Part shown: positions 1 through 8,395 of the stretch, piece by piece
How positions within the stretch are numbered: position 1 is the first letter of the stretch
Layout: every line of letters begins with the position of its first letter
Origin: Maricaulis sp036231565
GTDB taxonomy: Bacteria > Pseudomonadota > Alphaproteobacteria > Caulobacterales > Maricaulaceae
DNA: 64,000 nucleotides
Assembly: GCA_036231565.1 (NCBI GenBank)
Contig: JAZAHA010000019.1
Span: 1 to 64,000 of the forward strand
Reading direction: 5' to 3'
Notes under the pieces: model-generated
What the model was told of the DNA's origin: nothing
Seen by the model: the letters and a program-made list of their open reading frames with translations, nothing else
Database searches by the model: none
Position numbers and translations under genes: made by a program

Positions 1-111
1 TTTGCCGGTGTCCCCGCAGATGGCCACGCCGGAGCCTGATGCTGTCACCCACCAGGCGCGGACGAGCTCCGCACGCTCCCGGGCATAAGTGACTGAGCTC
101 ATGCCTCCCAT
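1..111 (-). CDS. Possible 5' end of a gene running off the left edge
   Basis: On the minus strand an open frame runs from ATG codons at 111 or 102 to the window edge (34 codons from 102), reading MSSVTYARERAELVRAWW and onward. No family is recognised. A GGGAGG stretch sits directly against the second ATG, too close to be a good ribosome site, and the frame stays open further upstream, so the start is undecided. Open frames are common at this GC content, so this may not be a gene. Confidence 0.2.
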   Translation of the reverse strand, partial: MGGMSSVTYARERAELVRAWWVTASGSGVAICGDTGK

Positions 112-180
112 CCCGGAAACCGCTGACGATGGTAAGGGCAAATGAGCGGGCGGGGATAAGTTTGCGATATCCACCCCACG

Positions 181-334
181 CACCGTCATCCTGACGAAAG
201 TCAGGACCCAGATCGTAAAGGGATATTTTCGCCAGGCGGGCTCGGTCTGCGTAATGGCGATGTGCGGGATAAGTGCGAACGCGCGGCCACCGCGCCTCAC
301 GAACTGGGCCCTGACTTTCGTCAGGGTGACGGTG
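181..334. repeat. Intergenic palindromic repeat with 30-bp inverted ends
   Basis: Positions 181-210 and 305-334 are inverted copies of one another, matching at 28 of 30 positions. Each arm also contains its own small hairpin, CTGAC-gaaa-GTCAG. The arms start CACCGTCATCC and end GGACCCA or GGGCCCA. The 94 bases between them show no convincing gene. The GTCATCC...GGACCCA layout resembles REP-like intergenic elements common in alphaproteobacteria, and a related unit lies at 41808-41980. Confidence 0.8.
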
Positions 335-380
335 ATTGTTGGAGCGTTGGTGCCTTCTCTTCCAACTCTCACCATTTTTC

Positions 381-488
381 CCGGACGAAGGCCTGCGCAG
401 GCAGGCCGCAGATCCGGGATCGACCGAAGATCACTTCAAGCGATGAGCTTCCCGTAGATCCCGGACCTGCGCCCGCGAAAGCGTCCGG
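381..488. repeat. Nested palindromic intergenic unit
   Basis: The outer arms CCGGACG (381-387) and CGTCCGG (482-488) are inverted copies. Inside, GCGCAGG...TCCGGGATC on the left mirrors GATCCCGGACCTGCGC on the right, and a perfect 12-bp palindrome GCCTGCGCAGGC lies at 391-402. With the 181-334 unit it fills the 500-base stretch before ettA, where no convincing gene is seen. Confidence 0.5.
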
Positions 489-626
489 CCGGGAGAAAAC
501 GAGGTGCTCGGGGTGACGGTGGCGGCCTGCCGCGCGCCAAGCATGCCATGCCGATTGCCCAAACGGTCGCTCTCGGTTAGACGGTGCGGTTCAGGCTTCC
601 CCCAAGACCAAGAGAACCGAACCGCA

Positions 627-2294
627 ATGGCCGCCTATAAATACGTCTACCACATGGACAAGCTGTCGAAGACCTATCCGGGTGCTTCCAAGCCGGTCTT
701 CCAGGACATTTCCCTCCACTTCCTGCCTGACGCCAAGATCGGTGTCGTCGGCGTCAACGGCGCGGGCAAGTCCACCCTGCTGAAAATCATGGCCGGCATG
801 GACAAGGATTTCACCGGCGAGGCCTGGGCCGAGAAGGGCGTGAAGGTCGGTTATCTGCCCCAGGAACCGCAGCTCGACGAGAGCAAGACGGTCTGGGAAA
901 ACGTCATCGAAGGCTCGGAGCAGAAACAGCTGCTCGAGAAGTTCAACGCCGTCTCCATGCAGCTCGCCGAGGATTATACCGACGAGCTGATGGCCGAGAT
1001 GACCGAGCTCCAGGAAAAGATCGACGCCGAGAACGCCTGGGACATCGACTCGAAGATCGAGATGGCGATGACGGCGCTGCGCTGCCCGCCGTCCGACTGG
1101 GGCGTGGCGGAACTCTCCGGCGGTGAGCGCCGCCGCGTGGCGCTGTGCCGCCTCCTCCTGTCCGAACCCCACATGCTGCTGCTCGACGAACCGACCAACC
1201 ACCTGGACGCGGAAAGCGTGCACTGGCTGCAGACCTATCTGGAGAAGTTCGAGGGCGCCGTGCTGATCGTCACCCACGACCGCTACTTCCTCGACAGTAT
1301 CACCACCTGGACGCTGGAGCTCGATCGCGGCCGCGGCGTGCCCTATGAGGGCGGTTATTCGGCCTGGCTGGAACAGAAGGCCAAGCGCATGGCCCAGGAA
1401 GAGCGCGAAGCCTCGTCGAAAGACAAGGCGCTGGCGCGCGAACTGGAATGGATCCGCTCCTCGCCCAAGGCCCGCCAGGCCAAGTCCAAGGCGCGTATCA
1501 AATCCTATGAGGAACTGCGCGAGAGCGCCGAGAAGCGCGAGATCAACCACGCCCAGATCAACATCCCGCCGGGGCCGCGCCTGGGCGGTGTCGTGGTGGA
1601 AGTCGAGAACCTGAAGAAGGGTTTCGAGGACAAGCTGCTGATCGACGGCCTGTCGTTCAAACTGCCGCCGGGCGGTGTGGTCGGCGTGATCGGTCCGAAC
1701 GGCGCCGGCAAGTCCACCCTGTTCAAGATGATCACCGGCCAGGACACGCCGGACGAGGGTTCGATCCGTCTCGGCGAGACGGTGAAACTGTCCTATGTCG
1801 ACCAGTCGCGCGATGCGCTCGATCCGAACAAGACCGTCTGGGAGGAAATCTCCGGCGGCAATGACATGATCGATCTGGGCGGCAAGGAGGTACCGAGCCG
1901 GGCCTATGTCGGCGCCTTCAACTTCAAGGGCGGCAATCAGCAGAAGAAGGTCGGCCTGTTGTCGGGCGGTGAGCGCAATCGCGTCCACCTCGCCAAGACG
2001 CTGCAGACCGGCGGCAACCTCCTGCTGCTCGACGAACCGACCAACGATCTGGACGTGGAAACCCTCGCGGCGCTGGAACAGGCCCTGGAAGTCTATCCGG
2101 GCTGCGCCGTGGTGATCTCGCACGACCGTTTCTTCCTCGACCGTCTGGCCACCCACATTCTCGCCTTCGAGGGCGACAGCCATGTGGAATGGTTCGAAGG
2201 CAATTTCGCGGACTATATGGAAGACAAGAAACGCCGCCTCGGCCCCGATGCCGAAATGCCCCGGCGCATCAAGTTCCAGAAGTTCGCCCGCTAG
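627..2294 (+). CDS. ettA: Energy-dependent translational throttle protein EttA (ABC-F)
   Basis: ABC-F family ATPase that binds the ribosomal E site and gates entry into elongation according to ATP/ADP state (family knowledge). The 555-residue product matches the usual EttA length. It has two ABC domains with Walker A motifs GVNGAGKST (about residue 42) and GPNGAGKST (about 355), two signature motifs LSGGERRRV and LSGGERNRV, and LLLDEPTNHLD / LLLDEPTNDLD Walker B regions, with a charged linker between the domains. The frame extends upstream to 504, but homology begins at the ATG at 627 (MAAYKYVYHM). No membrane segments are present, as expected for a soluble ABC-F factor. Confidence 0.96.
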   Translation: MAAYKYVYHMDKLSKTYPGASKPVFQDISLHFLPDAKIGVVGVNGAGKSTLLKIMAGMDKDFTGEAWAEKGVKVGYLPQEPQLDESKTVWENVIEGSEQKQLLEKFNAVSMQLAEDYTDELMAEMTELQEKIDAENAWDIDSKIEMAMTALRCPPSDWGVAELSGGERRRVALCRLLLSEPHMLLLDEPTNHLDAESVHWLQTYLEKFEGAVLIVTHDRYFLDSITTWTLELDRGRGVPYEGGYSAWLEQKAKRMAQEEREASSKDKALARELEWIRSSPKARQAKSKARIKSYEELRESAEKREINHAQINIPPGPRLGGVVVEVENLKKGFEDKLLIDGLSFKLPPGGVVGVIGPNGAGKSTLFKMITGQDTPDEGSIRLGETVKLSYVDQSRDALDPNKTVWEEISGGNDMIDLGGKEVPSRAYVGAFNFKGGNQQKKVGLLSGGERNRVHLAKTLQTGGNLLLLDEPTNDLDVETLAALEQALEVYPGCAVVISHDRFFLDRLATHILAFEGDSHVEWFEGNFADYMEDKKRRLGPDAEMPRRIKFQKFAR

Positions 2295-2296
2295 GC

Positions 2297-2980
2297 ATGC
2301 TGGCGGACGACGAGCGTCGCGAGTTGAGGGCCTGGCGGTCACGCCAGGCCCTTGCCGTATGGGTGCTCGGGCTCGTCCTTCTGCCGGCCCTCTCGCTGGC
2401 TCTCGTTGCGGTTGCGTCTGCGCCGGAGAACCTGTTTCGCACGCCGCTGGCGGTGTTGATCCCCGCGGGACTGCTCTGGATGTGGCTGCTCGGCCGGGCG
2501 CCGGTGCGCTGGCTCCGGGCGCGTGACGACGAGCGCACGGGCGATATCCGCAGTGTCCGCGGCGAGGCGGCGGTCGATATACGCCGCGGCGCCGGCCTGA
2601 TCGCCCCGTCGCGCTATGCACTGCGGATCCGGAACGAGACCTTCGAGATCGGCGCGTTCTGGGCGGAGCAGCTCATTCCAGGCAAGACCTATACCGTGCG
2701 CTATGCGCCGCGCAGCCGGGCCGTCGTCTCGATTGCCCGTCAGGACAGAACGGCCGTTCATGACGAGGCCCCTGCGGATATCGATCTGACCCGCCGCGAA
2801 CGCGATCTGTTGCGCCTGATCGCCGAGGGGCTGACCGACAAGGAAATCGCCCGCGCGCTCAATCTCTCGCCGGCGACGGTGCGGACCTATAATTCCGACC
2901 TCTACGCCAAGCTGGGCATTTCCCGGCGCACCCAGGCCGTGCCGATTGCCGACCGGCTGGGTCTGACCTCGCAGGATTGA
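2297..2980 (+). CDS. Membrane-anchored LuxR-type HTH regulator
   Basis: Protein of 227 residues starting 2 bases after the ettA stop, so probably co-transcribed. Residues about 18-40 and 50-66 are hydrophobic and likely form two membrane helices. Residues about 85-150 form a small, probably beta-rich segment ending TYTVRYAPRSRAVVSI. Residues 164-222 are a LuxR/FixJ-type DNA-binding domain (LTRRERDLLRLIAEGLTDKE then LSPATVRTYNSDLYAKL). No receiver or autoinducer domain is present. The regulator is therefore probably held at the inner membrane; its signal and targets cannot be read from sequence. An in-frame ATG at 2189 inside ettA is a less likely start. Confidence 0.8.
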   Translation: MLADDERRELRAWRSRQALAVWVLGLVLLPALSLALVAVASAPENLFRTPLAVLIPAGLLWMWLLGRAPVRWLRARDDERTGDIRSVRGEAAVDIRRGAGLIAPSRYALRIRNETFEIGAFWAEQLIPGKTYTVRYAPRSRAVVSIARQDRTAVHDEAPADIDLTRRERDLLRLIAEGLTDKEIARALNLSPATVRTYNSDLYAKLGISRRTQAVPIADRLGLTSQD

Positions 2981-3007
2981 TCTCCGGGGGCGGCGTCACG
3001 CTCCCGT

Positions 3008-3148
3008 CCTCCCCCTTGATGGGGGAGGGGGACCGCAACTCTGCTGCGATGGAGGGGTGGCGAGGTTTCTGCAAGCTATCGAGCACCGGGATTCCCCCCT
3101 TCCGACCCAGCGCTGCGCGCTGGCCCACCTTCCCCATCAAGGGGAAGG
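3008..3148 (-). repeat. Structured intergenic repeat, copy B (inverted orientation)
   Basis: This copy of a hairpin-rich family reads in the minus direction. It holds CCTTCCCC-atcaa-GGGGAAGG (3128-3148), CCAGCGC-tgc-GCGCTGG (3107-3123) and CCTCCCCC-ttgat-GGGGGAGG (3008-3028). Bases 3096-3148 are the exact reverse complement of 51203-51255. It fills most of the 302-base gap between the LuxR-type gene and the CPBP protease gene. Bases 3149-3282 hold no recognised gene. Confidence 0.85.
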
Positions 3149-3282
3149 ATGACGCGGTGCGACGACGCGGTTCCCTTCTGCAGTATTCAACATCTGCCGA
3201 CTGACAGATTGCCGACATCTGTCGATGGTCCCGCCGTACAGGCCGGGCAAGGCTCGCCTGCGCATCAAGACGGAGGCGGTAC

Positions 3283-4044
3283 ATGCAGTCCACGACATCC
3301 AGTTTTCAAAGCCCCTGGCGTTTCTGGCACGGGGCGGCCGTGCTCGCCTCGGCGATGACGCTCTATATCCTGCTCAGCTGGGCGCATATGGAAGTCGTCC
3401 GCCAGACGGTGGGCATGGAAGCCTATCTGGGCGAGGGGCCGCGCCTGCCGCCGCATGTCCTGGTCGCCGGGCAGGCGATCAAGGCCGGCGCGCTGCTCAC
3501 CATGCTCTGGCTGGTCGGACTGCGGGTGAAGGGCCTGCCGGCGCGCTGGATCGGACTGGTACCGGTCGCACCGGTCTGGATCGCGCTGGGCGTGCTGACG
3601 GGAGTGGGCGGGTTCTGTGTCCTCCTGGTTCTGGCGAAGCTGATCGTCGTCATCGTGCCGGACTGGCTCGCTTTCGCGCAGGCGCCGTTTGCGCTCGATG
3701 CCGGCAATTCGCTGGCGGGCAGTATCGCCTTCCTGGTCATGACACTCGCCATCACGCCGGTGGCCGAGGAGATTTTCTTCCGGGGTTTCCTGTTCCGCTG
3801 GATGAGCGGGCATCACCGCGTCTGGCTGGCCGCGGGAGTGAGTTCGGTGATGTTCGGCGTCGCCCATATCCTGCCGCCCCAGGCGATCGCGGCGACACTG
3901 ATGGGGCTGGTGCTGTGCTGGCTCTACTGGCGCACCGGATCGATCTGGCCGTCGGTCGCGGCGCACGTGACAAACAACGCCATCGGCATCGGTCTCGGCG
4001 CGGCGGCGGCCGGCGGACATCTGCCCGCCTGGCTGACGCCTTGA
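3283..4044 (+). CDS. CPBP family intramembrane metalloprotease (CAAX-protease/Abi type)
   Basis: Integral membrane protein of 253 residues with about seven to eight hydrophobic segments. It carries the three CPBP (PF02517) motifs: EExxxR as E162-E163-IFF-R167, FxxxH as F191-GVA-H195, and HxxxN as H228-VTN-N232. These supply the catalytic glutamate and metal-binding residues in the family. Members cleave prenylated or other membrane substrates, or act in bacteriocin self-protection and protein secretion; the substrate here cannot be inferred. It is convergent with the S41 peptidase gene, 13 bases away. GGAGGCGG a few bases upstream of the ATG is a plausible ribosome site. Confidence 0.88.
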   Translation: MQSTTSSFQSPWRFWHGAAVLASAMTLYILLSWAHMEVVRQTVGMEAYLGEGPRLPPHVLVAGQAIKAGALLTMLWLVGLRVKGLPARWIGLVPVAPVWIALGVLTGVGGFCVLLVLAKLIVVIVPDWLAFAQAPFALDAGNSLAGSIAFLVMTLAITPVAEEIFFRGFLFRWMSGHHRVWLAAGVSSVMFGVAHILPPQAIAATLMGLVLCWLYWRTGSIWPSVAAHVTNNAIGIGLGAAAAGGHLPAWLTP

Positions 4045-4057
4045 CGTCGGACCCCGG

Positions 4058-5386
4058 TCAGTCGGCATCCGCGCGCAGATGGGCGATCAGCGCGTCGATC
4101 TGCGCCTCGCGCGGACCCGCCAGAGGAATATCCGGAATGACCGGGGCGCTGGACGTGTCGCCGGAGGGGCGGATGAAGACATAGATCGGCGCCGCCACTT
4201 CCAGTCCTGTATGGGTAAGCGTGCGCAGCTGTACCTGGCCGGTGGAATTGGCGCGGCCTTGCGTGCCTGGACCGGCCACCGGCGCGATGCCGAAATCCTG
4301 CACCGTGGCGGCCAGAACGATGGCCTGGGAATAGGTGCCGGCACCGACGAGAAAGGCTGTGCGGCCGGTGAAACGGTTGGCAAGCTCCGCGGGCGGCTCG
4401 ACCCATCGGGCAAAGGGCATCGACATCACATCGCCGATCTGAGAACCCGGGATCAACGCCTGGTTCTGTTCGGTGATGCGGGCCGTGACGGCCGACAGGG
4501 GCGTGTGACGCTGTGTCGTCAGATAGGCCAGCAGATGGTCGGACAGCATGTGGGCGCCGCCGCCATTGGCGCTGATATCGACGATCAGGATCTCGCTGCC
4601 GCGCGCGGCAATGTCGGCGAAGGCCTGGTCGATGAAGGCCCTGAATTCGGTCTCCACGGTCGGCGCGAACGTGTTGAGGGTGAGGATGGCGGCGTCGTCG
4701 CGGAAAGCGAGATCCCAGTTGCTGGGCGTGCTCGTGGCGCGGTCGATGGCGGGATCGAGTGTCACCTCGCGGCGCTGGCCGCCGGGCGCTTCCAGCGTCA
4801 CGGTCCAGCTTCGTGCGCCGCCGGTCAGCGCCCAGAGATATTGCGGGAAGCGGGTCTCGACGAGATGGGCACGCAGACCGGGCGTATCGCCATGCGTGCG
4901 GCGCAGCGCTTGCGCGACCAGTGTGCGGATATCGGTGCCGTTGATCGCCACAATGGTCTCGCCCGGCGCGATCGTGCTGTTCTCCGCGATCGTACCGGCG
5001 ACCACCAGCTGCCCGTCCGTCAGACGCACGGGCAGGGTGAAGGCGGCGCCGCCATGGGCGAGGTGGTCCTCATAGGCCTCGCTGGGCAGGCGGATGGCGA
5101 CATGCCCGTCATTGAACAGCGGATTGAGCGGCGACAGGGCGAGCCAGGCCTCGCGCCGGGTATAGTCGCCCTCGAGCCCGTCAATGACGGTGTCGAAGCC
5201 GGCATTCACGGCCTCGACATCCATGCTGAAACCGGGCTGCGGGTGGGTCGCGAACAGCCAGTCGCGCCATTCGGCGACATCCGCGGCGACGGCGTCGGCG
5301 GGGATGGTGTCGGCACCGCCGGCAAGGGCCGGGGCGGGGAGGGCGAGACCGGCCAGACCCGCCAGCAGCCTGAGTACTTTCATCAT
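4058..5386 (-). CDS. S41 family peptidase (C-terminal-processing/tricorn-like), exported
   Basis: Serine peptidase of 442 residues with an N-terminal signal peptide (residues about 1-22, ending APALAGG). A PDZ-like stretch (IAPGETIVAINGTDI) is followed by an S41 core with ILTLNTFAP and the catalytic region LVGAGTYSQA, whose serine is the likely nucleophile. Adjacent ATG codons at 5386 and 5383 fit the signal peptide; the frame continues to 5470 without homology. The gene is divergent from a MarR-type regulator, and the 77-base gap holds a palindromic operator, so expression is probably controlled by that regulator. The closest types are periplasmic or outer-envelope peptidases; the substrate is unknown. 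Confidence 0.85.
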   Translation of the reverse strand: MMKVLRLLAGLAGLALPAPALAGGADTIPADAVAADVAEWRDWLFATHPQPGFSMDVEAVNAGFDTVIDGLEGDYTRREAWLALSPLNPLFNDGHVAIRLPSEAYEDHLAHGGAAFTLPVRLTDGQLVVAGTIAENSTIAPGETIVAINGTDIRTLVAQALRRTHGDTPGLRAHLVETRFPQYLWALTGGARSWTVTLEAPGGQRREVTLDPAIDRATSTPSNWDLAFRDDAAILTLNTFAPTVETEFRAFIDQAFADIAARGSEILIVDISANGGGAHMLSDHLLAYLTTQRHTPLSAVTARITEQNQALIPGSQIGDVMSMPFARWVEPPAELANRFTGRTAFLVGAGTYSQAIVLAATVQDFGIAPVAGPGTQGRANSTGQVQLRTLTHTGLEVAAPIYVFIRPSGDTSSAPVIPDIPLAGPREAQIDALIAHLRADAD

Positions 5387-5410
5387 GGGACGAACCGTGT
5401 TCCAATAAAA

Positions 5411-5437
5411 CGTTACTAGTAACGTAACTGGTAACGC
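5411..5437. promoter_or_regulatory. Tandem palindromic operator between S41 peptidase and MarR genes
   Basis: A perfect 16-bp palindrome ACGTTACTAGTAACGT lies at 5411-5426. A second, near-perfect one, CGTAACTGGTAACG (5424-5437), overlaps it with centres 12 bp apart. The site lies between divergent starts at 5386 and 5464, where MarR-family proteins usually bind to repress both genes. This is inferred from position and symmetry. Confidence 0.75.
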
Positions 5438-5463
5438 AAATTTCGGAGCGGGGCAATCGGGGC

Positions 5464-5961
5464 ATGGCAAACGTGGACGGGAACGGACTGGACGGGCTGA
5501 TTCACGGCGAGATGGCGCCGGGCTTTATCGGCCTTCTGCTCGGGCGGATCGTCGACCGTCTGGTCGATGAGGGCGCGTCGCCGGCGCACGAGGCGGGTAT
5601 CGCCGCGCCGCCGCGCACCTTCTCGATGATCATGCTGCTTGCCCGTGCCAGCCAGACCGTGACCGAACTGGCGCAACGCCTCGGCGTCACCCATGCCGCC
5701 GTCATCAAGACCGAACGCACGCTGCAGAAACTCGGTCTCGTCGAGCGCGGGCAGGATACCGGCGATGCCCGGCGAAAACCGCTCTGTCTGACTGCGCAGG
5801 GCCGGGCGGAGGCGGCGCGCATCGCCGAGTTCATGGCCCGGGTGAACCGGGTCTATGCCGGACTGTTCGAGGAAATCGGCGTCGACCTCTTCGCTGCCGC
5901 GCGGGCGTTTGATGCAGCGCTGGACCGGGAAGGGCTGGCGGCGCGGCTGGCGCGGGAGTGA
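5464..5961 (+). CDS. MarR family transcriptional regulator
   Basis: Winged-helix regulator of 165 residues. The DNA-binding part spans about residues 66-115: VTELAQRLGVTHAAVIKTER is the helix-turn-helix and ERGQDTGDARRKPLCLT the wing, followed by a long dimerisation helix. MarR proteins usually bind palindromes as dimers and are released by small phenolic or similar ligands. The divergent S41 peptidase gene and the tandem palindromes at 5411-5437 suggest it represses itself and the peptidase. The ligand cannot be inferred. Confidence 0.88.
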   Translation: MANVDGNGLDGLIHGEMAPGFIGLLLGRIVDRLVDEGASPAHEAGIAAPPRTFSMIMLLARASQTVTELAQRLGVTHAAVIKTERTLQKLGLVERGQDTGDARRKPLCLTAQGRAEAARIAEFMARVNRVYAGLFEEIGVDLFAAARAFDAALDREGLAARLARE

Positions 5962-6003
5962 CGCTGCCGGAAAGATCCCGCAGACACAAAGCAGGTCAGC
6001 ATT

Positions 6004-7272
6004 CTAGAAACGCGCCGCCGAGAAGGGCTCGGCCGGCACCGGCGGCGTCTCTTCGCTCATCAGGGCGGCGAGGAGGTCGCCGGAGCCCATGGCCTGGGTC
6101 CAGCCGAGATGGCCGTGCCCGGTGATCAGCCACAGGCCTTTCGCGCGCGTCTCGCCGATGAAGGGGCGGCCATCGGCCGACATGGGCCGGAAACCGGTCC
6201 AGGCCTGCTGGTCGCCGGCGAGGAGTTGCGGGGCAAGGTCGGGATAGAGATCGCGGAGCATGCGGCGCAGATTCTCGATCCGCTCCTCGCGCAGCACCGG
6301 ATCGAGCCCGGCGAACTCCGCCGTGCCGGCGATGCGCAGCCGGTCGCCCATGGGGGTGGCAATGGCGTGACGCGCCTCGTCCACCACCGGCAGGCGGGGG
6401 CGCTGGTTGAGGCCGGACATGTCCAGGGTGAGCGAATAGCCCTTCACGGGCCGCACCGGCAGGTGCAGGCCCAGCGGCTGCAGCAGGCGCCAGCTCGTGT
6501 GGCCTGTGGCGAGCACGATAGCGTCGACCTCGATCTCCTCCGAGAGAGTCCGCACGCCGACAATGCGGCCGCCACGGTCGACGAGGTCGACAATCCGGGT
6601 ATTCCATTCAAAGCGTACGCCGGCCCGTTCGGCTGCCGCCGCGAGCCCGCGCGTGAAGGCCTTCGCATCGCCCGACTCATCGTCCGGATAGAAGATCGAT
6701 CCGGCGATCCGGTCGGCGACGGTGGCCAGCAGGGGTTCCTTCTCGATCGTCGCGTCGCGGTCCAGCAGCTCCAGACGCAGGCCGGCATCGCGCAGCATCT
6801 CGCCCATGCGCCGCCGCTCTTCCATCGGTGCCGTGGTGCCGCAGACTTTCAGCGTGCCGCGGGTGAGATTGTCGAACTCCAGCGCTTCGCTGTCGCGCAC
6901 CGCCTGGGTGCAGGCGAGCGAGTGGCGCGACAGTGCGAAATTGGCGTGGCAGGACGCTTCATAGCGTTTGCGCGTGGAGTTCGCGAGGAAACGCAGCCCC
7001 CAGGGGACAAGACCGGGCAGGGGTTTCAGGCGCAGCTTCATCGCGGAATGCGGGTCCGGCAGCGAGCGCAGCAATTGCCAGTGCACGCCCGGCGCATTCC
7101 AGGGTTCCGGTTCGGACGGTGTCAGCGCCCCGGCATTGGCGAACGAGGTTTCGCAGGCGGCCTGGTCATGGGCGTCCATGACGGTCACCGAATGGCCGCG
7201 CTGGCGCAGGGCCCAGGCGGCGGCTATCCCGGCGAGCCCGGCGCCGACGATGAGGATTTCCTTTGTAGTCAA
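6004..7272 (-). CDS. FAD-dependent D-amino acid dehydrogenase (DadA-like)
   Basis: Flavoprotein of 422 residues in the DAO/DadA family, which oxidises D-amino acids to keto acids and passes electrons to the respiratory chain. The N-terminal dinucleotide-binding motif is GAGLAG (10-15). It is followed by the DadA-typical ETSFANAG and PWNAPGV region, and near the C-terminus by GFRPMSADGRPFIG and GHGHLGWT. It is somewhat divergent from E. coli DadA, so a related amine or D-amino acid substrate is possible. No alanine racemase lies next to it. The gene is divergent from the ArsR-methyltransferase gene. Confidence 0.82.
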   Translation of the reverse strand: MTTKEILIVGAGLAGIAAAWALRQRGHSVTVMDAHDQAACETSFANAGALTPSEPEPWNAPGVHWQLLRSLPDPHSAMKLRLKPLPGLVPWGLRFLANSTRKRYEASCHANFALSRHSLACTQAVRDSEALEFDNLTRGTLKVCGTTAPMEERRRMGEMLRDAGLRLELLDRDATIEKEPLLATVADRIAGSIFYPDDESGDAKAFTRGLAAAAERAGVRFEWNTRIVDLVDRGGRIVGVRTLSEEIEVDAIVLATGHTSWRLLQPLGLHLPVRPVKGYSLTLDMSGLNQRPRLPVVDEARHAIATPMGDRLRIAGTAEFAGLDPVLREERIENLRRMLRDLYPDLAPQLLAGDQQAWTGFRPMSADGRPFIGETRAKGLWLITGHGHLGWTQAMGSGDLLAALMSEETPPVPAEPFSAARF

Positions 7273-7369
7273 AGCGCTCTCCGGCCGGTCCGCCTACATG
7301 CGGCCATTTGAACTTCGTGGGGATGCAGATAAAAGCAAGGGGGCATTCGCACTTATCGACTCGGAATTC

Positions 7370-8308
7370 ATGGACGCACTGGTTGCACAGCTCAAGGCTC
7401 TGGCGGAACCCACGCGCTTGCGCATCGTCGCGCTGCTGTCGCGGGGGGAGCTGACCGTGTCCGAACTGGTCCAGATCCTGGGTCAGAGCCAGCCGCGCGT
7501 CTCGCGTCACCTCAAACTGCTGACCGATGCCGGGCTGGCCGAACGCCTGCCTGAGGGCGCCTATGTTTTCTATCGCCTGACCGATGCCGGCGGTGGCCGG
7601 CGCCTGGCCCAGATCGCCCATGATCTCCTGCCCGAAGAGGATCCGGTGATGACGCGCGATTTCTCGCGCCTCGAATCCATCAAGAAAGCCCGCGCCCAGG
7701 CGGCCCAGGCCTATTTCGAGAGCGTCGCCGACGACTGGGATCGCATCCGTTCCTTCCACCTGGCCGATCACGAAGTCGAGGCGGCGATGCGCCGCCTGGC
7801 GGGCGAGGGCCCGTTCGGTCTGATGATCGATGTCGGCGTCGGTACGGGTCGTATCCTGGAGCTCTTCTCCGACCGGGTCGATCGCGGGATCGGTGTGGAT
7901 ATCAACCACTCCATGCTCAATGTCGCGCGGCTCAATCTGGAAAAGGCCGGGCTGCGGCATTGTTCCGTACGCCATGCCGATGTCGGGGCGTTGCCTTTCG
8001 AGAACGGTGTGGCCGACCTCGTGACCGTTCACCAGGTGCTGCACTACCTGGAAGACCCGGCGCTGGCGGTCGATGAATGCGCCCGCGTGCTCAAGCCAGG
8101 CGGCAATCTGCTGATCGTCGATTTCGCGCCGCACCAGCTGGAAACGCTGCGCGAGGATCATTATCACCGCCGGCTGGGCTTCTCCGACGAGGAGATGGCG
8201 GGCTGGATCGAGCAGGCCGGGCTGGAGCTGGTCGAGAAGGCGGCGCTGCATCCGGAAGACCCCTCCGGACAGCTGACCATGAAGCTCTGGGTCGCGCGCC
8301 AGAGCTGA
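7370..8308 (+). CDS. ArsR-type HTH regulator fused to a class I SAM methyltransferase
   Basis: Protein of 312 residues. Residues 1-80 form an ArsR winged helix (LKALAEPTRLRIVALL, then QSQPRVSRHLKLL). Residues 110-312 form a Rossmann methyltransferase with motif I IDVGVGTG (153-160) and acidic motif II VDIN (D177). The only cysteine is C198, so classic metal sensing by cysteine pairs is unlikely. Related fusions are annotated near methionine-cycle genes in alphaproteobacteria, but no such gene is seen here. The start at 7370 gives the standard ArsR N-terminus and lies downstream of a possible promoter (TTGAAC at 7308, TAAAAG at 7330). An in-frame ATG at 7298 is the alternative. Confidence 0.85.
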   Translation: MDALVAQLKALAEPTRLRIVALLSRGELTVSELVQILGQSQPRVSRHLKLLTDAGLAERLPEGAYVFYRLTDAGGGRRLAQIAHDLLPEEDPVMTRDFSRLESIKKARAQAAQAYFESVADDWDRIRSFHLADHEVEAAMRRLAGEGPFGLMIDVGVGTGRILELFSDRVDRGIGVDINHSMLNVARLNLEKAGLRHCSVRHADVGALPFENGVADLVTVHQVLHYLEDPALAVDECARVLKPGGNLLIVDFAPHQLETLREDHYHRRLGFSDEEMAGWIEQAGLELVEKAALHPEDPSGQLTMKLWVARQS

Positions 8309-8395
8309 GGCCGGATGCGCATATAGCGCCTGGCCCCTGTGCAGATATCCCGTTGTGCTATAACGGGTTCACCAAACGAAACGGGAGACGTTCGA

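Noticed and set aside
591..2621. 676-codon minus-strand frame across ettA
   Set aside because: Antisense to a clear EttA gene.
3149..3282. Possible small gene before the CPBP protease
   Set aside because: Short frames here overlap repeat debris, with no ribosome site or consistent codon use.
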